DNA from: Allobosea sp. OK403
GTDB lineage: Bacteria > Pseudomonadota > Alphaproteobacteria > Rhizobiales > Beijerinckiaceae
NCBI RefSeq assembly: GCF_900113835.1
Contig: NZ_FOQV01000010.1
Location: 1-64,000 of the forward strand
Reading direction: 5' to 3'
Length of the DNA stretch: 64,000 nucleotides
The notes beneath the pieces were generated by a model that made no database searches, had not been told where the DNA came from, and saw nothing but the letters and a program-made list of their open reading frames with translations. A program made the translations under genes and the position numbers. Shown here piece by piece: positions 36,971 through 44,434 of this stretch (its first letter is position 1; every line of letters starts with the position of its first letter).

Positions 36971-37867
36971 TTATGCGGCCTGCTCCAACGATTTGTCGGT
37001 CGCTCCGTCCATCCGGCCGATGGCGATCAGAACAGGCTCCAGCTCGCGCAGCGGCATCTCCTCGAATGGCAGGTTGACGAAGGCCGTGACGCGAGCGGTC
37101 AGGTCGCGATAGCTCTGCAGGAAGGCGGCACGCTTGGCCGCTTGCGGGCCCGAGACCGACGCAGGATCGTCCAGCCCCCAATGCACCCGCATCGGCGCGC
37201 CAGGGAAAGCTGGACATATCTCCTCGGCCGCGTCGTCGCAGACCGTGATGACGAGATCGAGTTCAGGAGCGGCAGGACCAAAGAACTCGTCCCAAGACTT
37301 CGAGCGCATTGCCGAGACGTCATAGCCGAGGTCATCGAGCAAGCCGAGAGCCAGCGGATGAGGCATCTCCTGCGGACGGCTGCCAGCCGAATAGGCCTGG
37401 ATCCGCCCGAGCCCTTCTCGGTTCAGGACCGCCTCGGCCATGATCGAGCGGGCCGAATTACCCGTGCAGACCACGAGCACGCGTAAGGGGCGCTCGCTGG
37501 CAACGAACTCCCGGCGAGCCGGGACGGATAGCGAAACGGGCGCACATCCCACTGGCCTCTCGCTGCAGCAGGCGTCGGAGAGGAAGGCGAGCAGCGCGTC
37601 AGCGCGCGGGGCCTGAGCAGCGAAAATGATGTGGCGGCCTTCCCGCCGCGACGCCAGCAGTCCGACCTGTTCGAGCGCGCCCAGATGGGTCGACAAGGTG
37701 TTGTGCGCCACGGCCAGCAGCCGGCCGATGTCTCCGGCGGCAAGCCCATGCGGACGATACCGCATGAGCAGGCGGAAGATCTCCAGCCGCGTCGGCTGCG
37801 CCAGCGCGCCGAGCAGCGCCACTGCATCGGGAGAATCCAGCCTCGATGCGTCAAGTCCTGGCGTCAC
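36971..37867 (-). CDS. ArsR-ArsC fusion: arsenic-responsive repressor plus low-MW-phosphatase-type arsenate reductase
   Basis: The 298-residue protein joins an ArsR/SmtB winged helix (about 14-95; GALAQPTRLEIFRLL, AVAHNTLSTHLGALEQVGL) to a low-molecular-weight phosphatase-like domain (about 127-298). C100, C101 and C108 (ACCSERPVGC) match the CC-x(5-6)-C arsenite site known from Acidithiobacillus-type ArsR. The phosphatase loop CTGNSARS (134-141) has the CX5R signature of thioredoxin/glutaredoxin-coupled arsenate reductases. The start overlaps the upstream arsC stop (ATGA). It likely represses the divergent arms and also reduces arsenate, or the second domain has become structural. Confidence 0.88.
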   Translation of the reverse strand: MTPGLDASRLDSPDAVALLGALAQPTRLEIFRLLMRYRPHGLAAGDIGRLLAVAHNTLSTHLGALEQVGLLASRREGRHIIFAAQAPRADALLAFLSDACCSERPVGCAPVSLSVPARREFVASERPLRVLVVCTGNSARSIMAEAVLNREGLGRIQAYSAGSRPQEMPHPLALGLLDDLGYDVSAMRSKSWDEFFGPAAPELDLVITVCDDAAEEICPAFPGAPMRVHWGLDDPASVSGPQAAKRAAFLQSYRDLTARVTAFVNLPFEEMPLRELEPVLIAIGRMDGATDKSLEQAA

Positions 37868-38382
37868 GCCGCGTCGTCCCTTCTGCCCATGTCCTTCCCG
37901 ATAGCGTCGAGACGGTGCTGCAGCGCCATGCCTTGCAGCGTTGACAGCGGCAAGCTCGAAAAGATCGAAATCCGATTATTGAGCATGCGGTAGGCGTCCG
38001 CGAAGGCAAGCGCCTTCTGCACGTCTTCCCCTTGGAAGGCAGCAGGATCGGGCAGCGTCCAGAGCGCAGCCATCGGGTTGCCGGGCCAAGCGGGCGGCAC
38101 CGCGTTGGCTGCGGTCTCGGACAAGGTGAAGACGAAGTCGAGCTCTGGCGAGCCAGCTTGGGCGAACTCGTTCCAGCTCTTGGGATGCAGGCCCGCCATA
38201 TCGTGATTCAGGGATTTCAGCAGCCGAGCGACGAATGGGCTGACCTCCGGCTGCGGTTGGCTTCCGGCGCTAAAGACCATGAACTTGTCGCCGGCGAGCC
38301 GCCGCATGATGGATTCCGCCATGATCGAGCGGGCGTGGTTGCCCTTGCAGACGAAGAGGACCTTCAGGGGCGCCGTTTCCAT
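37864..38382 (-). CDS. arsC: Arsenate reductase, low-MW phosphatase family
   Basis: The 172-residue protein starts METAPLKVLFVCKGNHARSI. The P-loop CKGNHARS (12-19) fits CX5R; SWNEFAQAGSPELDFVFTL carries the segment before the second redox region. It reduces arsenate to arsenite in the cytoplasm, or in this context may act on related phosphate-like compounds. It is the first gene of the minus-strand arm of the arsenic locus and is coupled to the ArsR-ArsC fusion. A second phosphatase domain in the next gene makes two ArsC domains in one operon. Confidence 0.86.
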   Translation of the reverse strand: METAPLKVLFVCKGNHARSIMAESIMRRLAGDKFMVFSAGSQPQPEVSPFVARLLKSLNHDMAGLHPKSWNEFAQAGSPELDFVFTLSETAANAVPPAWPGNPMAALWTLPDPAAFQGEDVQKALAFADAYRMLNNRISIFSSLPLSTLQGMALQHRLDAIGKDMGRRDDAA

Positions 38383-38402
38383 GGGATAATCTCGTTATAT
38401 CG

Positions 38403-38457
38403 TTCATGATCGACATGAATGCTGCCCGAGTAATATGTCGTAATCAACCGACATATT
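38403..38457. promoter_or_regulatory. Two inverted repeats in the divergent arsenic promoter
   Basis: TTCATG-ATCGA-CATGAA (38403-38419) and AATATGTCG-N8-CGACATATT (38432-38457) are both perfect. The second resembles ArsR operators in size and AT content. Their position between arsC and the GAPDH gene fits ArsR control of both arms. Confidence 0.8.
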
Positions 38458-38516
38458 GACATGTAGCCTTCATTCAGGCGATGGACCGTTCAGGATCATC
38501 GTAGGGAGCATGGATC

Positions 38517-39560
38517 ATGCGGGTCGGCATCAACGGCATGGGGCGCATCGGGCGCCTGGCTCTGAGGGCAGCTCTCGGCGCCGCCGAGCGCCAGGGCGAC
38601 GATCCGCGTGCCGGCAACCGACTCGACGTCGTGCATCTCAACGAGATCAAGGGCGGAGCCTTGGCGACGGCCCATTTGCTGGAATTCGACAGCATGCAGG
38701 GCCGTTGGCGCGCCGACATAGGCCCAGAGAGTGAGAACGGAATCCGCATCGGCGAGCGCCGGATGGGCTTCTCGGCTCACGCTGCGCCCGAAGATATCCC
38801 TTGGGGTGACCTCGGCGTCGATGTCGTGCTCGAATGTACCGGCAAATTCCTGATGCCTGCCACGATCGAGGGGCATCTGAAGCGCGGTGCCAAGCGCGTC
38901 ATCGTGGCTGCACCAGTCAAAGATGCGTCGGTCCTCAACGTGGTCGTCGGCATCAACGAACATCTCTACAAGCCTGATTTGCATCCGATCGTGACGGCAG
39001 CTTCCTGCACCACCAACTGCCTCGCCCCCGTGGTGAAGGTCGTTCATGAGAACCTGCGTATCCGCCACGGCCAGATCACCACGATCCACGACCCGACGAA
39101 CACGAACGTTGTCGTCGATGCACCGCACAAGGATCTGCGCCGCGCCCGCTCCGCCATGCTCTCGCTCCAGCCGACGACGACCGGCAGCGCCACTGCGATC
39201 GCGCTGATCTATCCTGAACTCAAGGGAAAGCTCGACGGCCACGCCGTTCGTGCGCCGGTGCTCAACGCCTCGCTGACCGATTGCGTCTTCGAGCTGGAGC
39301 GCCCGACGACGGCCGCTGAGGTCAACGAGCTGTTCAAGGCTGCTGCGAAGGGGCCGCTTGCCGGCATCCTGGGCTTCGAGGCGCGGCCGCTGGTCTCGAT
39401 CGACTACCAGCGCGACACGCGCTCCTCGATCATCGACGGTCTGTCGACGCTCGTCACCGATGGGACGATGTTGAAGGTGTACGCCTGGTACGACAACGAG
39501 ATGGGCTATGCCTGCCGCATGGTCGATCTTGCTTGCCACCTCGAACAGGTCGGGATCTGA
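38517..39560 (+). CDS. ArsJ-associated glyceraldehyde-3-phosphate dehydrogenase
   Basis: The 347-residue protein starts [17 protein letters not shown], with the NAD-binding [10 protein letters not shown] and catalytic SCTTNC (C164). The length and the divergent variant sequence are those of GAPDHs linked to arsJ. In that pathway (established for arsJ operons) the enzyme uses arsenate with glyceraldehyde-3-phosphate to form 1-arseno-3-phosphoglycerate, which ArsJ exports. It is followed at one base by arsJ and preceded by ArsR-type operators. Confidence 0.93.
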   Translation: MRVGINGMGRIGRLALRAALGAAERQGDDPRAGNRLDVVHLNEIKGGALATAHLLEFDSMQGRWRADIGPESENGIRIGERRMGFSAHAAPEDIPWGDLGVDVVLECTGKFLMPATIEGHLKRGAKRVIVAAPVKDASVLNVVVGINEHLYKPDLHPIVTAASCTTNCLAPVVKVVHENLRIRHGQITTIHDPTNTNVVVDAPHKDLRRARSAMLSLQPTTTGSATAIALIYPELKGKLDGHAVRAPVLNASLTDCVFELERPTTAAEVNELFKAAAKGPLAGILGFEARPLVSIDYQRDTRSSIIDGLSTLVTDGTMLKVYAWYDNEMGYACRMVDLACHLEQVGI

Positions 39561-39561
39561 C

Positions 39562-40806
39562 GTGACCGAGGGCTCGCGCAACTACGCCATCGTCACCGCC
39601 GCCTATTGGGGCTTCACGCTGACCGATGGCGCGCTGCGGATGCTCGTGCTGCTGCACTTCTTCCGGCTCGGCTATTCGCCCTTTACACTCGCCTTCCTCT
39701 TCGTTCTCTATGAGGCGGCCGGTATCGCAGCCAACCTGATCGGCGGCTGGCTCGCGGCCCGCTATGGCATCACGCGCATGCTGGCGGTGGGGTTGACGAC
39801 CCAGATCGCGGGATTCCTGCTGCTCTCAGGCCTTTCGCCGGACTGGACCGCGGCCGCCTCAGTGACTTGGGTCGTCATGGCGCAGGGAATCTGCGGGGTC
39901 GCCAAGGATCTGACCAAGACCGCCTCGAAATCTGCAATCAAGGTGGCGGAAGCCACCGCCAAGGCCGAAGACGCGGAGGGCCGCTTGTTCCGTTGGGTTG
40001 CGTGGTTCACCGGCTCGAAGAACGCCATGAAGGGCATCGGCTTCTTCCTCGGCGGGCTGCTGCTGGAGGCGCTGGGCTTCCGTGGCGCGCTTTGGGCGAT
40101 GGCGGCCATGCTCGCGCTGATCCTATTGGGCGTCGTCACCTCGCTGCCGGCGATGCTCGGCAAGGCGAAGGCAAGCAAGACTGCCCGCGAGCTCTTCGCC
40201 AAGAACCGGGCCGTCAACCTGCTGGCACTCGCCCGCGTCGCGCTGTTTGGCGCTCGCGATGTCTGGTTCGTGGTGGGCGTGCCGGTGTTCCTCTATGCGT
40301 CCGGGTGGACCTTCACCATGGTCGGCACCTTTCTGGCGCTCTGGACTATCGGATATGGTGTCGTTCAGGCAGCGGCGCCCGCATTCGTAAAGAGGAGCTC
40401 CGACGGGCTTTCGGCGGAGGTGCCGGCAGCGCGGATGTGGTCTTTGGCCCTTGCCATCGTGCCGGTGGCTATCGCCGCGGTCCTTGCCAGCGCCGCTGGC
40501 CTGCCGGCTGACATGGTTTTGGTCGTGGGGCTATGCGTCTTCGGCTTCGCTTTCGCAGTGAATTCTTCAGTGCACTCCTACCTCATCCTGGCCTATGCCG
40601 GCTCTGAGAAATCGGCAGAGGATGTCGGCTTCTACTATGCGGCGAACGCGCTCGGCCGCTTCGCGGGGACGCTTCTTTCGGGCCTGCTCTACCAAGTCGG
40701 GGGTATCTATGCCTGCCTGATCGGTTCCGCCCTGATGTTGGCAGCCTGCTTCCTCGCGACGCTTGCACTGCCAGGACGTGGTACTTTTGTAACCGCGCGA
40801 GGCTGA
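39562..40806 (+). CDS. arsJ: Organoarsenical efflux MFS protein ArsJ
   Basis: The 414-residue protein begins at GTG 39562 (MTEGSRNYAIVTAAYWGFTL), one base after the GAPDH stop. The N-terminus and GVAKDLTKTASKSAIK with RWVAWFTGSKNAMKGIGFFLG are characteristic of ArsJ. It has about twelve helices. It exports 1-arseno-3-phosphoglycerate, which breaks down outside to arsenate, giving arsenate resistance without arsenite efflux. No arsB or acr3 gene is in the window, so arsenite made by ArsC would need another exit. Confidence 0.93.
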   Translation: MTEGSRNYAIVTAAYWGFTLTDGALRMLVLLHFFRLGYSPFTLAFLFVLYEAAGIAANLIGGWLAARYGITRMLAVGLTTQIAGFLLLSGLSPDWTAAASVTWVVMAQGICGVAKDLTKTASKSAIKVAEATAKAEDAEGRLFRWVAWFTGSKNAMKGIGFFLGGLLLEALGFRGALWAMAAMLALILLGVVTSLPAMLGKAKASKTARELFAKNRAVNLLALARVALFGARDVWFVVGVPVFLYASGWTFTMVGTFLALWTIGYGVVQAAAPAFVKRSSDGLSAEVPAARMWSLALAIVPVAIAAVLASAAGLPADMVLVVGLCVFGFAFAVNSSVHSYLILAYAGSEKSAEDVGFYYAANALGRFAGTLLSGLLYQVGGIYACLIGSALMLAACFLATLALPGRGTFVTARG

Positions 40807-40854
40807 AAGCAGCCTTCAACAAGCGCATCCTGCGGCTCGATCGGCGATGACTAC

Positions 40855-40895
40855 GCGAAGCGAAGTGGATACCGCTTCGCTCGAAAATGCTCTAA
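40855..40895. repeat. TAGAGCG-family fragment and hairpin between convergent genes
   Basis: GCGAAGCG (40855-40862) and CGCTTCGC (40873-40880) form a stem with a 10-base loop, followed by TCGAAAATGCTCTA. It lies between arsJ and the last gene of the MarR operon and may serve as a bidirectional terminator. Confidence 0.65.
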
Positions 40896-41710
40896 CGGCC
40901 GGCCGAGCGGTGGCGGATCGCGCGCTCCAGCGACAAGAGCCCGCCATTCGCCAGCACCGCGAAGAGCGCCAGGAACACGCCGATCGCCATGATCGTGTCG
41001 AGATCGCCCAGCCCCATCGCGTTGACGGCGGTGAAGCCCAGGCCCCGCTTCGAGGCGAACATCTCGCCGATCAGGACGCCGAGAAGGCTCAGCGAGAAAC
41101 CGATCCGGATACCGGCGACGAGTTCGGGAATGATCGCCGGCAACACGACTGATCGCACCGCCTCGAACGCGCTGAGCCGCATCACCTTGGCGGTGCGCAG
41201 ATAGACCGGCTTCAATTGGGTGATGGCGTTGCGCGTCAGGAGCGTGATCGGCACGAGCCCATGCATGATGCCGAAGGCGATCTTCGCCGGCATTCCGAGC
41301 CCGAAGATCAGCAGCACCAGCGGATAAAGCGTCACCTTCGGCAGCGAGTAGAAGGTCACCAGGATCGGCTCCATCACCTCGCCGACCGGCCGCAGCAAAG
41401 CGAGCGCGACGCCAAGCCCGATGCCGAGCACGATCGACAGCACCAGCGCCCAGGCGAAAGCCGTGCCGGTCTCGGCAACGTCGAGCCAGAAACGGCCGCT
41501 CCCCATCAATACGACGAGCCGCGCCAAGGTGGCGGCTGGTGAACTGATCGCGCCCGATGCGGTGGCGAGGTGCAGGCCCTGCCAGCACAGGATCAGGACC
41601 AGGGCCAGCACGATCGGCGGCACGATGTTTCGCAAGGCTTCGCCTGGCAGGGTTCGGCTCGGCAGGGTTTTGCTCGCCATGGTTTTGCTCGCCAGGACTT
41701 TGCTCGACAT
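40892..41710 (-). CDS. NMT1/taurine-type ABC transporter permease, second
   Basis: The 272-residue protein has six helices and the EAA-loop region IIPELVAGIRIGFSLSLLGVL. Its first 25 residues (SKVLASKTMASKTLPSRTLP) are translated from four 15-bp tandem units (41646-41705) and have no counterpart in the family; M11 is an alternative start within the array. It follows the first permease by eight bases. The pair forms the membrane channel of an importer of the SsuC/TauC/ThiX type. It is the last gene of the MarR operon. Confidence 0.9.
   Translation of the reverse strand: MSSKVLASKTMASKTLPSRTLPGEALRNIVPPIVLALVLILCWQGLHLATASGAISSPAATLARLVVLMGSGRFWLDVAETGTAFAWALVLSIVLGIGLGVALALLRPVGEVMEPILVTFYSLPKVTLYPLVLLIFGLGMPAKIAFGIMHGLVPITLLTRNAITQLKPVYLRTAKVMRLSAFEAVRSVVLPAIIPELVAGIRIGFSLSLLGVLIGEMFASKRGLGFTAVNAMGLGDLDTIMAIGVFLALFAVLANGGLLSLERAIRHRSAGR
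41646..41705. repeat. Four in-frame 15-bp tandem units in the permease N-terminus
   Basis: Units on the plus strand are GGCAGGGTTCGGCTC, GGCAGGGTTTTGCTC, GCCATGGTTTTGCTC and GCCAGGACTTTGCTC, followed by GACAT, which holds the complementary start codon. One unit contributes a second in-frame ATG (41680). Confidence 0.95.
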
Positions 41711-41718
41711 CTTGAACC

Positions 41719-42468
41719 TCAGCGGCGCAGGCGCGATTGCAGGCGGCGGTCGAGCCTGTCGAGCGTCATGTTGACGAGCGTGACCGCGATCACGATCAGC
41801 AGCATCAGCCCGTACATCTGCCGGTTCTCGAAATTGTTGTAGGCATAGGCGATGGCGTAGCCGAGCCCGTCGCCCGACAGGATGAACTCCGAGGCGATGA
41901 CGCCGATGAAGGAGTAGGCCACGCTCAGCCGCGCCCCGGTGAAGAAATACGGCGCCGCCGCCGGCAGCTGGATCAAGAGCGCGGTCTTGACCGGCGACAG
42001 GCGCATGATCCGGGCGGTGCGCAGCAGCACGGTCGGAATCCGGTCGAGGCCGTTCATCGTGGCGGTGATCATCGCCACGATCGAGAGCAGCACGGCGATG
42101 GCGATGATGGCGGCGCTGTTGACACCGAACAGCACGATAAAGACCGGATAGAAGATGAAGGTCGGGACGGCGTAGTAGCTGGCGAGATAGGGCTCGACCG
42201 CGCGCCGCAGAAAATCGCTGGCATGGATCGCGACGCCCAGCACGAAGCCTGCCGAAATCGAGATCACGACCGAGATCATCACATTGGTCAGGGTCAGGGC
42301 GATCGCGCGGTTGAACTCGCCCGACCAGAGGATGTCGCGGAGGCTGCCGACCATCTCGCTGGGCGGGATAATCACGGTCCTGGCGACCCAGCCCAAGGCG
42401 CAGGCCAGTTCCAGCGCCAGCACGCAGGCCAGCACGACGGCCAGGGTGACGAGCGCACGATATCTCAT
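41719..42468 (-). CDS. NMT1/taurine-type ABC transporter permease, first
   Basis: The 249-residue protein has six helices, YAVPTFIFYPVFIVLFGV and the EAA segment PAAAPYFFTGARLSVAYSFIG typical of the TauC/SsuC permease group (quoted up to GARLS as the key block). Its start overlaps the ATPase stop (ATGA). Two different permeases suggest a heterodimeric channel, less common than the single permease of taurine systems and closer to HMP/riboflavin-precursor importers such as ThiXYZ-like or RibXY. Confidence 0.9.
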   Translation of the reverse strand: MRYRALVTLAVVLACVLALELACALGWVARTVIIPPSEMVGSLRDILWSGEFNRAIALTLTNVMISVVISISAGFVLGVAIHASDFLRRAVEPYLASYYAVPTFIFYPVFIVLFGVNSAAIIAIAVLLSIVAMITATMNGLDRIPTVLLRTARIMRLSPVKTALLIQLPAAAPYFFTGARLSVAYSFIGVIASEFILSGDGLGYAIAYAYNNFENRQMYGLMLLIVIAVTLVNMTLDRLDRRLQSRLRR

Positions 42469-43316
42469 CGCGGTCCGGCGCCTTGCGTCTGCATGTGCTT
42501 CATCGTTTCAGTGCGCAGCTTCTCCCAGATCCGGCCGGTCATCTCGCCGAAGCGCGGATCGGCGACGATCCGGCTGTCGCGGTCGCTGGGCCAGCCGGTC
42601 TCGATGATGTCGATGAACAGGCCGGGCCGCGCCGACATCACCCCGACGCGGTCGGCCAGCATCGCGGCTTCGTCGAGCGAATGCGTGATCAGCAGCACGG
42701 TCGCCCTGGTCTCGCGCCAGAGCCGCAGCAATTCGTCGCCCATGATCAGCCGGGTCTGCTGGTCGAGCGCGCCGAAAGGCTCGTCGAGCAGGATCAGCCG
42801 CGGCTGCAGCACGAGCGTGCGTGCGATGCAGACGCGCTGCCGCATGCCGCCCGAGAGCTGCGCCGGATAGGATTGCCGGAAATCGCGCAGGCCCATGAAG
42901 CCGACGGCATAATCGACGCGGCGATCGATCTCGGCCTGGCCGATTCCAGCCCGCTTCAGGCCGAAGGCGACATTGGCCTCGACCGTCAGCCAGGGAAACG
43001 AGGCGTCCTCCTGGAAGACGACGCCGATGCCGTCGGGCACGCCGGCGATCGGCTTGCCCTCGAAGCTCGCCGTGCCTTCGCTGGGCGGGTTCAGCCCCGC
43101 CAGCACATCGAGCAGCGTCGATTTTCCGCAGCCCGACGGGCCGACGACCGAGAAGAACTCGCCCTGCCGGAGATCGAGATCGATCGGCCCCAGCGCGTGC
43201 AGCGTCTTAGCCCCGCCGGGGAAGCGGTAATGACGCGTCACGCCCCTGAGGCTCGCGGCCGGCGGCTCGATTGCGGCTTTCGGCGCGTCGCGCGACGCCA
43301 TGGCGAGGACCGTCAT
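42465..43316 (-). CDS. ABC transporter ATP-binding protein (SsuB/TauB-like)
   Basis: The 283-residue protein starts MTVLAMASRDAPKAAIEP at the ATGA overlap with the binding-protein gene. Walker A GPSGCGKST, Q-loop VFQEDASFPWLTVEANV, signature LSGGMRQRVCIARTL, Walker B LILLDEPFGALD and switch His ITHSLDEA are all intact. It energises import through the two downstream permeases. The C-terminal 50 residues after the core (FGEMTGRIWEKLRTE) are standard for this subfamily. Confidence 0.93.
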   Translation of the reverse strand: MTVLAMASRDAPKAAIEPPAASLRGVTRHYRFPGGAKTLHALGPIDLDLRQGEFFSVVGPSGCGKSTLLDVLAGLNPPSEGTASFEGKPIAGVPDGIGVVFQEDASFPWLTVEANVAFGLKRAGIGQAEIDRRVDYAVGFMGLRDFRQSYPAQLSGGMRQRVCIARTLVLQPRLILLDEPFGALDQQTRLIMGDELLRLWRETRATVLLITHSLDEAAMLADRVGVMSARPGLFIDIIETGWPSDRDSRIVADPRFGEMTGRIWEKLRTETMKHMQTQGAGPR

Positions 43317-44302
43317 TGGTCGGTCTTGAGGTCGGCCGGCAGGAAGGAGCGGTCGATCAGCGCCCCCCAATCCGGCAAGGCCGAGATTTCACCGACGAGC
43401 TTGAGGCCCTCGCCGATCCGGTTCAGCTCGGCCGTGCTGAAGCCGCCTTCGCTCCACATCTGCGGCTCGATCATGTTCAGCATCGCGACCTTGGCCAGGC
43501 CCGGATCCATGTTGAACTGCTTGGCGACCATGTCGGAGGCGGCTTCCGGCGCGCGGTAGATCGCCTGCACGCCCATGCGGCGGCCGGCGATCAGGGCCTT
43601 CAGCTGCTCGGGCTTGGCCTTGGCGAAATCGCGGGTGGTGATGCCGACCGAAGTCGTCATCGCCGGCAGCAGGCCCTTGGCCGCGATCACCGTGCGGTAG
43701 CGGTCCTTGCGCAGGATCGACAGCGGCTCGATCAGGACGGCGGCCGAGACGGCTCCCTGTTCCAGCATGGTCAGCCCCTGCGTATAGCCGCCGGACGCGA
43801 TGCGCTGGATCTTCGAGGCGTCGATGCCCTTCGCCGCCAGCTCCATCAGGAAGACCATTTCGGAGGTCGATTTCGGCGAGGTGATCGCGACCTTCTTGCC
43901 GACGAGGTCCTCGAGGCTCTTGATCTCCGAGTTCGGCATCGTCACCAGGCTGGCCTCGGCGACCGTGCGGGTGCCGGAATGGATCAGCACGACCGGCAGC
44001 CCCTGCCTGGCGGCCGCCAGCGCTGCGGCCGTGGCGACCTCGCCATAGGGTACCTCGCTCGCCAGGATGTTGCGAACGCTCGTGCCGCCGCCGCCCGAGC
44101 CGACCACGCCGGTCACATCGATGCCAGCCTTCTTGAAATCGCCCTGCTCGATTGCAACAGCCACCGGAGCGCCATAGAGGCTCGCGCCCCATTGGGTGAT
44201 CGAGATCTCGACCGCGCCGGCCGGGCCCGACAGTATCGACGTCGCGGCGAAGGCGAGCGCCCCCACCAGGGCTCGAGCGTGACTGCGTGTCTTGAAAGCC
44301 AT
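43313..44302 (-). CDS. NMT1/THI5-like periplasmic binding protein
   Basis: The 329-residue protein starts MAFKTRSHARALVGALAFAA after a GGGAGAAAT site, with signal cleavage near GPAGA. It has ISITQWGASLYGAPVAVAIEQGDFKKAGIDV (quoted in part: GASLYGAPVAVAIEQG), a Gly-rich VVGSGGGGTSVRNIL, DLVGKKVAITSPKS and a two-lobe layout typical of NMT1/SsuA-type proteins that bind thiamine pyrimidine, riboflavin or aromatic sulfonates. Ligand is unknown. Given NadC and nucleotide-salvage enzymes in the operon, a nitrogen heterocycle is a reasonable guess. Confidence 0.88.
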   Translation of the reverse strand: MAFKTRSHARALVGALAFAATSILSGPAGAVEISITQWGASLYGAPVAVAIEQGDFKKAGIDVTGVVGSGGGGTSVRNILASEVPYGEVATAAALAAARQGLPVVLIHSGTRTVAEASLVTMPNSEIKSLEDLVGKKVAITSPKSTSEMVFLMELAAKGIDASKIQRIASGGYTQGLTMLEQGAVSAAVLIEPLSILRKDRYRTVIAAKGLLPAMTTSVGITTRDFAKAKPEQLKALIAGRRMGVQAIYRAPEAASDMVAKQFNMDPGLAKVAMLNMIEPQMWSEGGFSTAELNRIGEGLKLVGEISALPDWGALIDRSFLPADLKTDQ

Positions 44303-44359
44303 ACGATTTCTCCCGAAAATCGCCGCCCGCACTCCGAAGGGGAGAACGCGGCCGCAGTT

Positions 44360-44433
44360 GATAGCCAAAGCCCGTGGATAGCCAAGCCCCGTGGTCAGCA
44401 AGGCCGGGCTGTGTTCAGAACGACTCGGCTGTG
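44360..44433. repeat. Tandem 17-bp and 20-bp duplications between the fusion and binding-protein genes
   Basis: GATAGCCAAAGCCCGTG and GATAGCCAAGCCCCGTG (44360-44393) are followed by GTCAGCAAGGCCGGGCTGTG and TTCAGAACGACTCGGCTGTG (44394-44433). The last unit reaches the stop codon of the PhnN fusion gene (44435-44437). The region 44303-44434 holds no gene. Confidence 0.9.
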
Positions 44434-44434
44434 C

